Position numbers and translations under genes: made by a program. DNA of 64,000 nucleotides from Porites lobata (lineage: Eukaryota > Cnidaria > Anthozoa > Scleractinia > Poritidae). The stretch lies in NCBI GenBank assembly GCA_942486035.1, contig CALNXK010000082.1, positions 2,099,501 through 2,163,500 on the forward strand. The letters run 5' to 3'. Shown here in pieces: positions 1 to 9,749 of the stretch. The notes beneath the pieces were generated by a model that saw nothing but the letters and a program-made list of their open reading frames with translations, was not told the DNA's origin and searched no databases. Numbering within the stretch: the first letter of the stretch is position 1; each line of letters begins with the position of its first letter.

Positions 1-964
1 GCGCCGATTTTGCTTTCAAATCCCGAATCCGAGCTTCAAATAAGGGGAATGCCGGGTCCCGAAAAACTGACCCACTGGGGACCCTCCTTATTGGCATGGG
101 TTCCTGCCATTTTGCCTTCATTTAAAACCGGGTGGGCTACTAGTCAACCATCCATTACTATTTAAGTCGCCGTTGCGGCGTGCACTGCTAAATGCTTATC
201 TTCCGGCCTAATGATGACTTGAGTAACCGGCCAAAAAAGTCGTGATCTTATGACACAGTTTGACATAGCTTACATTTCGTAATATAAATGTAACTATCAC
301 TGAACACAATGAAGTAAAAACGAAATATCACTAATTTCTGGTCAAACGCTGCCTACGTTAATCAAATTCATGACAGGCCTAAGAAGGCCTTCACCTATAA
401 TTGATCATTCATTCTTAACACACCAGCGAAAGTTATAACTTTAATTATTTTGTTTTAGAAAAATTAATCAAAAAGTCAGTTTCAATGATCACACGAACAG
501 ATGTTAGTATTTTGCAGTTTTCATATGCGATGATTATTTAACACTGACTGCAGCAAACCGCGACAATACCACCCACATTAGATCGGAGACTACTCTTTAA
601 TCCCACAATGTGGTCACAGCTTTCCTGACAAGGGTAGCCTTTAAATGCATCACAATTTCGTAATTATGTTTAATTTGTTATTCACATCTTACCAAGTTAG
701 CAAGCTGGCATTAAATTAATAGCAAACAGTTTTTCCTCTGCATATCTGAGAATGATTCATTCGCAGTTAGGCTTTGACCGCTCAACTTCTGACAATTTTT
801 GTTTCTCTCCAAATAGTAGGATAAATGAAAAATTAAACACAGAATTAATACGTAATTTTTTTGCTGTTCTGTGAAATAAAAATAATTTTCTTTCCAAAGT
901 TTCTTAACAGCTTTGTGATGAGTTATGTTAAAAGGCCTCAAAGATGACTTTTTAAGTGACAGCG
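1..964. other. AT-rich intergenic stretch, no gene seen
   Basis: No exon with plausible splice sites and no recognisable protein was found on either strand. The longest open frame here (minus strand, 711-992) is AT-rich, has no family resemblance and runs into the transposon end at 971, so it is treated as chance. The stretch ends at the 6-bp AAGAAG target duplication of the next element. Confidence 0.5.
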
Positions 965-992
965 AAGAAGGAGGGTCTGAATGGGGGTCCAC

Positions 993-1100
993 TTGTCGGT
1001 TGTCGGTTAAAATTCAGTAATTTTGTCGGTAGTCGGTTAAAATTTTCGATCTTTGTCGGTAGTCGGTTAAACTTTTCAATTTTCGCCGGTTGTCGGAAAA
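993..1100. repeat. Left GTCGGTAGTCGGTTAA subterminal array
   Basis: About four imperfect copies of a unit close to TTTGTCGGTAGTCGGTTAAA lie directly inside the left TIR of the 971-2645 element. The matching array near the right end is in direct, not inverted, orientation, so the two arrays are not an extension of the TIR. Confidence 0.7.
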
Positions 1101-1599
1101 TCTCATTTAATAAGTAAAAACGCTTGTTAATTATTAATATTTTTTATGTATTTCACCCACTTTTCAAGACTTTGATCCCTAAGGAAAAAGTAAAACTTGC
1201 AAGAATGCATCATTTGTTTGCGCCTCAACCGTTCATTAACTCTTGTTTTTTATGCAACATGAACGTTTATTTCATCATTGTTTGCCATTAAATGAATAAT
1301 TAGTACTGATAAAATCACCAAAGCTTTTATTGTAAATGCGAACTTGGTTTCCCTGTCGACTACAGGGCACAGTAAAAAGTAATTAATTAATTACTTACTG
1401 GACTCTAGCCTTTTGGATACTTGACAAGCTGCAAATCTATCCCTCTCATGTTTTGGTTCTAACAAGCATGTCCTTTGCCATAATTTTCCTTTCTCAAAGA
1501 AATAGCACTTTAGGTGGTTCTTTAAAATTTTGGCAAGGTAGTGGTTGGTTTTGTATGAGATTCCACTTTTTCATTAAAGCTTCTATTTTATAGACACTA

Positions 1600-2400
1600 A
1601 GGGCAGGTATTGTGCCACGAAAGGCAATATTTCAGTCTTTTTCTTCCTGGTTGTCTTTTTTCAGGAGCGCTGCCTTCCTTTCTGTGAGTTTTACTTCTAA
1701 TAGCAATTTTTCTTTCAAAATTGTGTGGCTAGCCTCTGTCCATCAAGCGCTTTTGAAATCTGAAATACTTCCTCAGAGGAGTTTGTTCGTAGGATTCTCA
1801 GGCTTCTCGTTTGTCAAACAGGCGCTTTAACAATTGGTGGGTGATAAGAGGCGAAAATGTATATACTGTAAGGTTTCCGTTTCAAATGCTTCTTTACGTC
1901 AAGGATAGCTTTTTCTCATTTTTTCGCTGAATGTTGTACCTTGGTATACAACCGTTTCTAAAAAGAATGTCTCATTTTCAGATCTTTCGGCCGTGAATTT
2001 CATAGGAGGGCATGTAAGTTTACTTGTTCCGCGAAGAAAGCTACGATGTCTGGTTTACTTATGTCCCATATAGAGAAAAATGTCATTTATGTAGCGTTTT
2101 CAAACAGTTGGTTTAAAGACGGTTTTGCTTAAACTTTGTGTTTCAATATGTGCCATGAAAATGTTGGAAAGGAAACTGCTGTCTTTGTGCTCATCGCGGT
2201 AACGTGGGTTTGTGCTGATAGTTGTTTACATTAAACGGGAAATAATTTTCTTTAAGGATTAATCTAAGCAAAAAACGTTCGGTTTTTTCACCTTTGACTT
2301 TTCAATAAAATTTATAAAGTCGGTAGCATCTTTAAGGTGTGACTTTGTGATTTTGATATTGGCTGTAGCAATGTATCTGTATCAACAACAAAAAAAGGAA
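1600..2400 (-). pseudogene. Penelope-like reverse transcriptase remnant
   Basis: Translating the minus strand across several frames and stops gives segments typical of the Penelope-like element (PLE) reverse transcriptase. In order they are LILKENYFPFN, a finger-palm segment containing FLSNIFMAHIET, KRYINDIF (the palm motif, normally RYIDD, here with Asp to Asn), MKFTAERSENETFFLETVVY, and a thumb segment with ETLQYIHF. Stops and frameshifts interrupt the frame repeatedly and the catalytic Asp is changed, so the copy is dead. The assignment rests on motif order recalled from the family, not on a search. An R2- or CR1-type RT is less likely because the FLDT/VYKG-like thumb pattern is Penelope-like. 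Confidence 0.6.
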
Positions 2401-2527
2401 ATTCTTTTCCTTAGGACATCTGATGAGTCACAAATTTAAAGAGGTTACTTACTTCCTCGAGCTAACGGTTAGATTAAATACAAAATGCTCTTTTTTCTGG
2501 AAACAAATATTGATAATATCAGCCCAT

Positions 2528-2632
2528 GTCGGTAGTCGGTTAATATTTTTCCTGTCGGTAGTCGGTAATTTTTTACTCATTTTGTCGGTAGTCAGTAATA
2601 TTTTTCGCCCTTTGTCGCTAGTCGGTTAACCC
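2528..2632. repeat. Right GTCGGTAGTCGGTTAA subterminal array
   Basis: Four imperfect copies of the unit found at 993-1100, in the same orientation, end directly against the right TIR of the 971-2645 element. Confidence 0.7.
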
Positions 2633-2651
2633 CATTCACACCCTCAAGAAG

Positions 2652-5255
2652 CGTTGTGTTGTGTACCGACAGGAGCCATCCATTTCCCGTGTAATGGTCG
2701 ACTCCTACACTAGTCAATGGCAGTGAATTTAAAGAAACCTTTGCTAGTTACCTAATGCTTAACTAAGTCGTAGATTAGAATAATGGTTGCTCAACTCTTT
2801 TCTGATCTTGTAACACGGATGGGGATTGTGTTATTTCAGTAAGCGAAACTATATCATAGAAGCCGTCTAACGATAAAATTAACTGGAGCGCATGAATTAC
2901 CTGAATGATGACCTACTCAAGCTCGTGTGTTAGTGCTACAAAGTGCTCTTCGCTGGCTTTGAAGACACCAGCAAATATGAATACCATATTTAATATATGA
3001 TCTATTTGACGCTTCCTTTCAAATAAACGCCTCTTGCCTAATAAACACCCCCTTGCGATGTTAAGTTTGTATTAGACGCGGCTCCTCTCTGATAAACGTC
3101 CCTTACCTAACACAATGGACGCTGCCCATGACAATTGCTTGATTGACAAAGGTGTGAGCATTGCATCTTCCTTAACTTTCAAGTTCAAAGTGAGGATAGA
3201 CAAACGATGGCAACACAATAACCCTCAACAAGGATATTCTGAAATCGAAGTTGAGATTTGAAAGAGCGCGGATAAAGATCTCTGGACGGCCTAGTTCTTG
3301 ATGGACTTCGGTTATTTATAAACTCTCTTGATGTTTTTGCCGATAGCACATTAGTTTTGTAGATATTGTTAAATTGATTCTCCCTAAACGCCTTCGATAT
3401 ATTAAACGCCCCCTCTCGGACCCTTAGAATCAAGTAAACACTTCGGGCTTCCATTAGATCCGATTTTCAGTACAGTCAATAATAAAACTAAAGATGGAAG
3501 TCATAATTGATCCCGTATCATTTTGCAGTTTTCAGACAAGGCAACCTTGTTGATATATCGTTGTTGGTGTTTCTCACAAGGTTGTGATATCGACAAGATT
3601 CACAAAATTAGAAATTCAGCATAGAATTTATAAGTTCTGCATTGGCAGATGCATTGTCACCTGTCTCAAGAGCGGTTCCATATTTTAATAAAACGTTGTT
3701 GCAGAGCTGTCTGTCATTGATGCCATTCAGGAGAGAGGGGCCATCTCTATTGTTTTCATGTGTTTGTCTGTGACCGATTGATAACCCAATAATCCTAGAG
3801 AGTGATCAGCTTCAATTTTCTCCTTTTAGTATCTTATAATCTATAAAACATTTTGGTCACGAGAATTAGGGAATTGATAATACAATACTGAATTTAATAG
3901 ATGCTTTATACAACTTCTTCCGACAGGAAGTCTACAAAGGGAAGAAGTTAAGAATTTAAATTTTGATTCCAGTGTTTAAAGAGTTAAAGGTCTCTGTGAC
4001 GATTTTTTTCCGGCCATAAATGCATAAAATATTTTTAGCTACAGTTTTTTCTTTTAAAATTACCTGGTCGTTAGATAGGACTAAGTCAGAAGCTTTGTTT
4101 AGTGCTAAGTACAGACTCGAGGTTTGTTTCCAAGATCTGTAAGAAATAACTCACCGGCAGAGATCAAAGAAAGAATTTGAATAACAATTTAGCAGAGAAA
4201 GGTTTACTGTCACATTTTGGAAATGGAAACAGTTGTTAAACTGTTTAAACTTAAACATACTGTAAAACGAACTCCTCCAAAGCAACTCATCCTACCATCT
4301 TTTGAAGAGGGCAATGAATTGAGCACCACACCAGGCTTCAGACACATATCCTCTTTTAATGGATCCGCCCACCGACCATAGAGAAATTTGTAATAATCAT
4401 GTTTTGGAACGGAAAACACTTATCAGTAGTCTTAAACTTCAAGATTAAGTGAAGAAAACCTCAAAAGAAATTCATTTCAATTCAAATCTCCCGGGGATAA
4501 GATTCTTTGTGTATTGCATTTGCATTATAATGTGGCATTCACATTTAAATGATATGGAAATTCCTGAAACAAAACGTTTTATTCCCAAAGGGTTTGAATT
4601 GGGTACAACATTGAGTTAGCCGAATAGGTCTATTTCACGTTTTATCGACAACGAATCTCAATTAGTCGTTTTAAACTTGGACATTTTCTTAAGAATTCAA
4701 CTCCTGGAGAGTTCGCCTACATAAAACATAGTGACCGAGTTGGGATAATCGCACTAAAGTTTCATAGATCAAGAAGTCACTTTTTAAGAGACGTTTTTGC
4801 CGCCCTCGTCGTCGTGGCATCTTAAACTCCCTGCTGTCTCACTGACTACGGACAATCACAAATGGTATGCTCGCAGCAATTACTGCTCAGGGTTCTTAAT
4901 GTTAACTGAATTCTTTAGGGGTGAATGAGTAGTTTGTAGTGCTTGTCTGACCCACACCCACGCCTCCTCGTTCAAACAATGTATTAAATTCCTCAGATCC
5001 CCCCTTCCCAGGGATTTTTCCCTTTCTGAGAATCCACGGCCACATTTCTCGTTATATATATATCGGTGATTGCTATTAGCAGCTTCAGCATCTGCCATTT
5101 TATAGTTTGTCTTCAAGGTAGGACACTTCAACCGCAACTCTTCAATTAGCAAATACGTTACAGTAAATTCCGACTTCTTATTCAAAATCTCAATAAGATG
5201 ATCTCGCGAGTTTTTATTATTATTGTTATGATTTCAGTTCGCAGTTGTTGTCAAA
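2652..5255. other. Intergenic stretch with an AAACGCC-rich repeat
   Basis: No exon was recognised. About 2990-3440 is rich in ATAAACGCC-type words (for example AAATAAACGCCTCTTGCC and TATTAAACGCCCCCTC), the texture of a MITE whose boundaries I could not fix. The remaining open frames are short, AT-rich and unlike any family. The 3' end of this stretch should contain the promoter and 5' UTR of the 85-residue protein gene; a candidate UTR acceptor ATTTCAG lies at about 5231-5237. Confidence 0.4.
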
Positions 5256-6830
5256 ATGGATGTTCTTCAGGATCTGGGATCTCTTTATTCTTTTCTTCAA
5301 CGCGTCACTGGCGAGTCCGGACAGGTAAATTTTTGCTTGTACATTAAACTCTCTCATAGCTAGAAGCCGCGATCACTTTGTCATGTACAAAGGGTTGTCG
5401 CTTACGAGAGAGTTGACCGTATTCAGTACATCTGCCTTGATCTAGTACCCATTCTCTGGGTACGCGATCGCCGCGATATATAATAAAAGTGACCTGCTAG
5501 CAGAGGTTTCTTTCTAGCATGGCTTAGTTATAGCATTTACGAAGTCCTTCGCTTGGTGTGTTATATAGTCGCGTAGTAAAGAAATGGGAATGAATGGCTT
5601 CGCAGTTTCCAGCTGAGTTTCCTTGGAAGCTATGTTACATTATTGATCAGGAAAAAGAAGCACTAAAGTTTGGTTTCATCAAATGATTGATTAAATAAAT
5701 TTTCCACGGTAAAAAAGATTGAAAGATGACCAGTTTTCGAGCGTTAACCCATAATACAAAGAAAAAAGTTCATCCCATTTTTAAGTTATTTGCTTTCAAA
5801 CTTAGCTCAAGACGTTTGAAATTACTGATATGTCAACTTACGGCATGCATAAGTAGAAAATCGAACTAATAAGATGGTTCTAGATCTGAAATCCAGTTGA
5901 ATAGTGTACTACTCCTCTGAACTTTGATTTGAATTAGTTTAAGATTATTTTGATTTTTATTTTCAAGGGAAGTAACTACAGGAGTATGGACCTGAAAGGA
6001 AAAATCTTTGGTTTCCACTTCCGGCTTTTTCCAATTTCACTTTCTTGCTGTGACACGTCACGGGAGAATTACCTCTTTCGTTTTCACACATAGCGGAAGC
6101 AGGTTGATCTTTTCGCTTGTTAGGTTTTTCATAATATAGTTAAGAAGGCGCGCAAATTGATTATAAGGTCTTATAAAAGATATTCAATACGCCACGTAGT
6201 CACTGGTAGATGATGTTGTATGTTTCAGTCACATCTTTAATTTTGTAAAAGCAACCACCCTCCCAAGTCACTATATGGCAATTTTGGTACAACTCGCGTT
6301 ATTTGCGTTCTTGCTAGCCCGTGTCGCAGACACTCTACACCGTCTGTGAATCCAAAACTCCCGCCTACCGCATTTTGCTTTCCGGGGCCTCGCCCCTCAG
6401 TTTCTTGGCTTTCCCCCTTTAGCCATTTTTCGATTGCAAAATGTCTATTCCCTTCATCCTTTTTGAACTCCAATGTTCTGGCCTTTCCTCTCTCGCTGTT
6501 CCCGTACCCCGGAATCCAGCCTCGGCCTTCGGCCTTGGTGGATAACAGCCTCCTATATCTTCATAATTCTTCATATCATTCGGACACCACAGTGAGTATT
6601 GTTTTCACTTTTCTACCATGTTTGTTCAGCTAAATTTTCAGGGTCGTGTTATCAACTACAAGGCAGAGGGTCGCATACACAAGCTTAAGTGGGTGTACGA
6701 TGGAACAGCATGGGATGTGGAAAGTGGAACCAGTGTGAAAGCTAAACATTATCAGAGTTCACAAGGAGCCATTGAGCATGCTGTCAAGGAGTTGATTGAA
6801 GAACTCAAGGCAAAGAAAATACTAGCTTAG
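5256..6830 (+). CDS. Two-exon gene for an 85-residue protein of unknown family
   Basis: Exon 1 is 5256-5324 (starts MDVLQDLGSLYSFLQ, ends GESGQ before the donor GTAAAT). Exon 2 is 6642-6830 (acceptor TTTTCAG, starts GRVINYKAEG, ends with stop TAG). Both junctions are phase 0, and the joined product has 85 residues. The N-terminal 20 residues could form an amphipathic helix. Residues 24-60 look like beta strands carrying basic and aromatic residues (KLKWVYDGTAWDVESG). The C-terminus, with SSQGAIEHAVKELIEEL, is a clear helix followed by basic residues. There is no signal peptide or membrane segment. Putative polyadenylation signals AATAAA lie near 7025 and 7081. The even charge pattern, clean splicing and complete C-terminal helix argue that it is real. 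I do not recognise the family and assign no function. The start is the first ATG in frame, 20 bp after a possible 5' UTR acceptor. Confidence 0.75.
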
Positions 6831-8149
6831 AGGAGAAGAGATAACAATTCTTATGTGGTTTTTAATGAAATAATTAATCCTTTACAAAAACAGACGAGAA
6901 TGAGATGGGTGGATTTTTTCTCACTCAGGTGTGTTTTGAAGGGTGAGATGTGTAGCTAGGTAACTTCAATTGTTTGAGTCGACTTTAGTTATAAAATCAT
7001 GTTGTCGGCGTAAGGGCCGTGCAAAAATAAAAATGTAAAGAGGAAAGTTATTTTTGTCGTCTCATCTTCAGTATTTTCAAAAATAAAGCAGAAAATTAAA
7101 CTATCTGTACTCATATGTTGGACATGATTCCCGATCCTTGTTGATTTTTAAGGGTTTCTTCTTTCTTAGACCACTCGAGCAACATTTTACGCCAAAATGA
7201 ATTATTGCATCTCACGTGATGTTTTTTTCCTCTTTAGAGATCTCTAGAAAAAATTGGTTATCTGCAGTGTAATTTTTTACACATGTTAGTATTATTATTC
7301 CCTCTTGGCAATATCTCAACATGAGAGACGATGTTGTGGCCCAATTTTATCCTTGGTTTAAATTTTATTTCCCTTGGTCATAAACTCATTATCACAGATT
7401 TGAAGTGCAGAAACGATGAAAATATTGCGAACAGACGCACCCCGGAGCTCCTGACGCACCGTATGGCTGTCCTCCGGAAAAATTGAATCACCTTCATTTC
7501 AGGTTTAGCAAAGGGATGCAGTATTGTCAAGCAGGTGCGCGAAAGCCTAAGGGGAGACCTTTTTTCGGCGGACAGTCTGTGGGAGTTGGGGTGTGTTGGG
7601 GGTTTTGTTGGATCCATGAACCTCGTTCCCAGGGTTCGGGAGCGAGTAGGAGAGCCCCTTAGAATGAGTCTTATGGGGCTATGTTGGTACAGAGTGGCAA
7701 AGGAAGCGGAAGGGGGGAGGGTGGAGTACCTATCACGCATCACGCAGACATTTTGTACGCCATCACGCATCATAGGGAAAAAATGACACGCGAATGTGGT
7801 GCAATTCCAGTAAGTGTACATGGTAATATCTCAGACCATTGAATGAATCAGCCATAATAAATTGTTTTCAGCGTTCGTTTTGGGAAAGATCGCCCGTTAA
7901 CAGTTAATTTAATGACCTTAGAATTGTACAAAAAAGAGTTCTCAGCTGATCCGGTGTTGTTGACGATCTGGAAATAGAGGGCCATACTGAGTACGATTTT
8001 GACAGGAGATAAGAGCTTGAGAAACGAGAAAAAGGACCAGAAAATGATGTCATGACTGTCTGTTTTTAATGTAAGTACTTCTAGTTTTAAAAGAAAATTA
8101 CGAGAAAATCACGCCATGGTGTTAGCAGCCAAGAAGCTTTAACAATAGC
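6831..8149. other. 3' UTR and intergenic stretch with repeat fragments
   Basis: The first about 250 bp are the likely 3' UTR of the 85-residue protein gene. About 7336-7385 matches half of the palindrome found at 61272-61396 (CAATTTTATCCTTGG followed by TTTAAAT). About 7720-7780 holds ATCACGCATCACG-type words that recur at 8680, 9170 and 9335, suggesting one older repeat later split by insertions. The overlapping open frames at 7378-7821 (-) and 7535-7786 (+) are mirror images of this repeat and are not called as genes. Confidence 0.4.
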
Positions 8150-8655
8150 TAGATGGGAACCATTAATTCCATGTACAAGGGAAAGTTACTGACTTTTATG
8201 TATCAAGTTTACAAATCTGAGTTACCAGGTAACATGATTAGGCTTTTTAAAAGTAGCAATTGCTGTTATGATCTACGAAATAGCATTAAGTATCAGGTTC
8301 CCCAATTTCACCTAGAGGTGGGCAGGAATTCATTAAGAAATAGGGGAGCTTTGTTCTGGAACTCCATTGGAGACAATTTAAAAGGAGCACCAAGTCGAAA
8401 CATTTTTAAAAAGCTTCTTAAGAAAAATAAACCCCTGTTTGACAATATAAACTTCAACACTAAGATGAAATAGTATTCTAATCAGTTCTCAACTTTTAGT
8501 CTTCTATCTTACTACTGTATATTTATTTTTTTCATGTACCTATTTTCATTTGCATATCATCAATAGATAATTTATCAGCAGGTCCACATCAGCTTTAGCT
8601 GCTTTTTAACTTAACCTGCTTTACCAAATAAACTATGAATGAATGAATGAGTCAC
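8150..8655 (+). mobile_element. 3' end of a non-LTR retrotransposon (LINE)
   Basis: The open stretch 8153-8473 (106 codons) ends in the pattern GRNSLRNRGALFWNSI, then SRNIFKKLLKKN. This RNR-G---WNSLP--FKK pattern is typical of the extreme C-terminus of CR1/Jockey-type ORF2 proteins, after the reverse transcriptase. A roughly 160-bp 3' UTR follows and ends in a short ATGAATGAATGA repeat (about 8634-8650), the kind of microsatellite tail seen on CR1/L2 elements. The endonuclease and reverse transcriptase are absent, so this is a 5'-truncated copy. The first ATG is probably not a true start. Confidence 0.6.
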
Positions 8656-8705
8656 GTGTTGTGAAAAATACCAAATCACGCACCACCCAGCTATGCCGAA
8701 TCACC

Positions 8706-9163
8706 AGGCTTTTGTACATTATGCTTTTGCTTCCCCACTAAAATGCTCCACCTTAATGCTCCATTTTTCCCACTAAAATGCTCGGTCTCCCCAAAAAAGT
8801 CACTAAAATGCTCGGATAATGCTCCTTATACAAACGAGTTTTTTAAATTAATTTCAAAGTTTACACTCACAAAAACGTGCAAGTGTTGCAAGTAACAACG
8901 ACAACGTGTACAAGTTCATAAATACAGCCAAAAAACAGCAGTATTAGGTTTTTTGTGAATTTTGAGTTTTACTCACCGCTTCATTTTCTTTAAAAACACA
9001 GGAGCTCGTGGGGCATGGGCTCCTGAAAAAAGTTAATTTCTATTATATTTTCTCGGAAAAATTAATTTGCCGGGGAAAATGCCACTAAAATGCTCGAATA
9101 ATGCTCAATGCTTTTGCCTCACTAAAATGCTCGAAAAAATGCTAGCATAATGTACAAAAGCCT
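8706..9163. mobile_element. Non-autonomous TIR element with ACTAAAATGCTCG subterminal repeats
   Basis: The ends AGGCTTTTGTACATTATGC and GCATAATGTACAAAAGCCT are perfect 19-bp inverted repeats. CACTAAAATGCTC and shorter AATGCTC words recur near both ends in direct orientation (about 8738-8825 and 9082-9145). No open frame of note lies inside. It interrupts the ATCACGC-type repeat, with CAAATCACGC on both flanks (about 8673 and 9165). Confidence 0.8.
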
Positions 9164-9205
9164 ACAAATCACGCCTCACGGCAGCTAATTTGGGCTCGAT
9201 CTAGC

Positions 9206-9330
9206 TAGCCTGCGAGCAGGCTCCCTTGTGCGACTTCGGGGAAAATTTGGGGGGCCGAGGATGGCCCATGGCTCCGCCAAAATAATTTTCCCCGAAGTCG
9301 CACAAATGAGCCTACTCGACTCGCAGGCTA
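9206..9330. mobile_element. Palindromic MITE, TAGCCTGCGAGCAGGCTC ends
   Basis: A near-perfect palindrome. TAGCCTGCGAGCAGGCTC and the following TTGTGCGACTTCGGGGAAAA on the left match, in inverted order, TTTTCCCCGAAGTCGCACAA and the CTCGCAGGCTA end on the right. The loop is short. A degenerate relative lies at 16430-16513. Confidence 0.75.
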
Positions 9331-9749
9331 GGCTCCATCACGCATCACACTTTTGGGACCCATCGCGCGTCACGGAAAACCCTTTTGCCAGTTGTTGGAT
9401 GATGTTGGATCAGCATCTTGCAGTTAATTCTATTCTTGCGATATTTACTTTCTAACTGACTAATTGAGAATTTGTTTTTGTTTAGAAATACATTTCACAC
9501 TTCAGAAAGGTGAAAAAAGCGACATTCTTTAACGGGAGAATTTTGAAGTAATTTATATGACATACGTTGTTGAGTGAGCGATAACCTCTGCCGTCCAAAG
9601 TTATATTGCAGGCTCAGCGGTGATTCGAACGTGGCATCTGCATCTCGCAGTCGAGCAAGCAATTTGGAAGTTCTGGAAAGAGCCTTAATTTTCATGTCCA
9701 CGTTTATTGCAAGAAAATAATAAAAAGAAGCTTTTAAGCAAGCTCGAAG

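Larger units (their letters stand above)
971..2645. mobile_element. TIR-bounded element with 6-bp target duplication and subterminal GTCGG repeats
   Basis: The left end GAGGGTCTGAATGGGG and the right end CCCCATTCACACCCTC are inverted repeats of 16 bp with one mismatch. They are flanked by identical AAGAAG at 965-970 and 2646-2651, as expected for a target-site duplication. Just inside each end lies a short array of TGTCGGTAGTCGGTTAA-like units (about 993-1100 and 2528-2632), in the same orientation at both ends. The interior (about 1600-2400, minus strand) carries a decayed Penelope-like reverse transcriptase, an odd cargo for a TIR element. The superfamily cannot be assigned from the termini. 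Confidence 0.7.
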
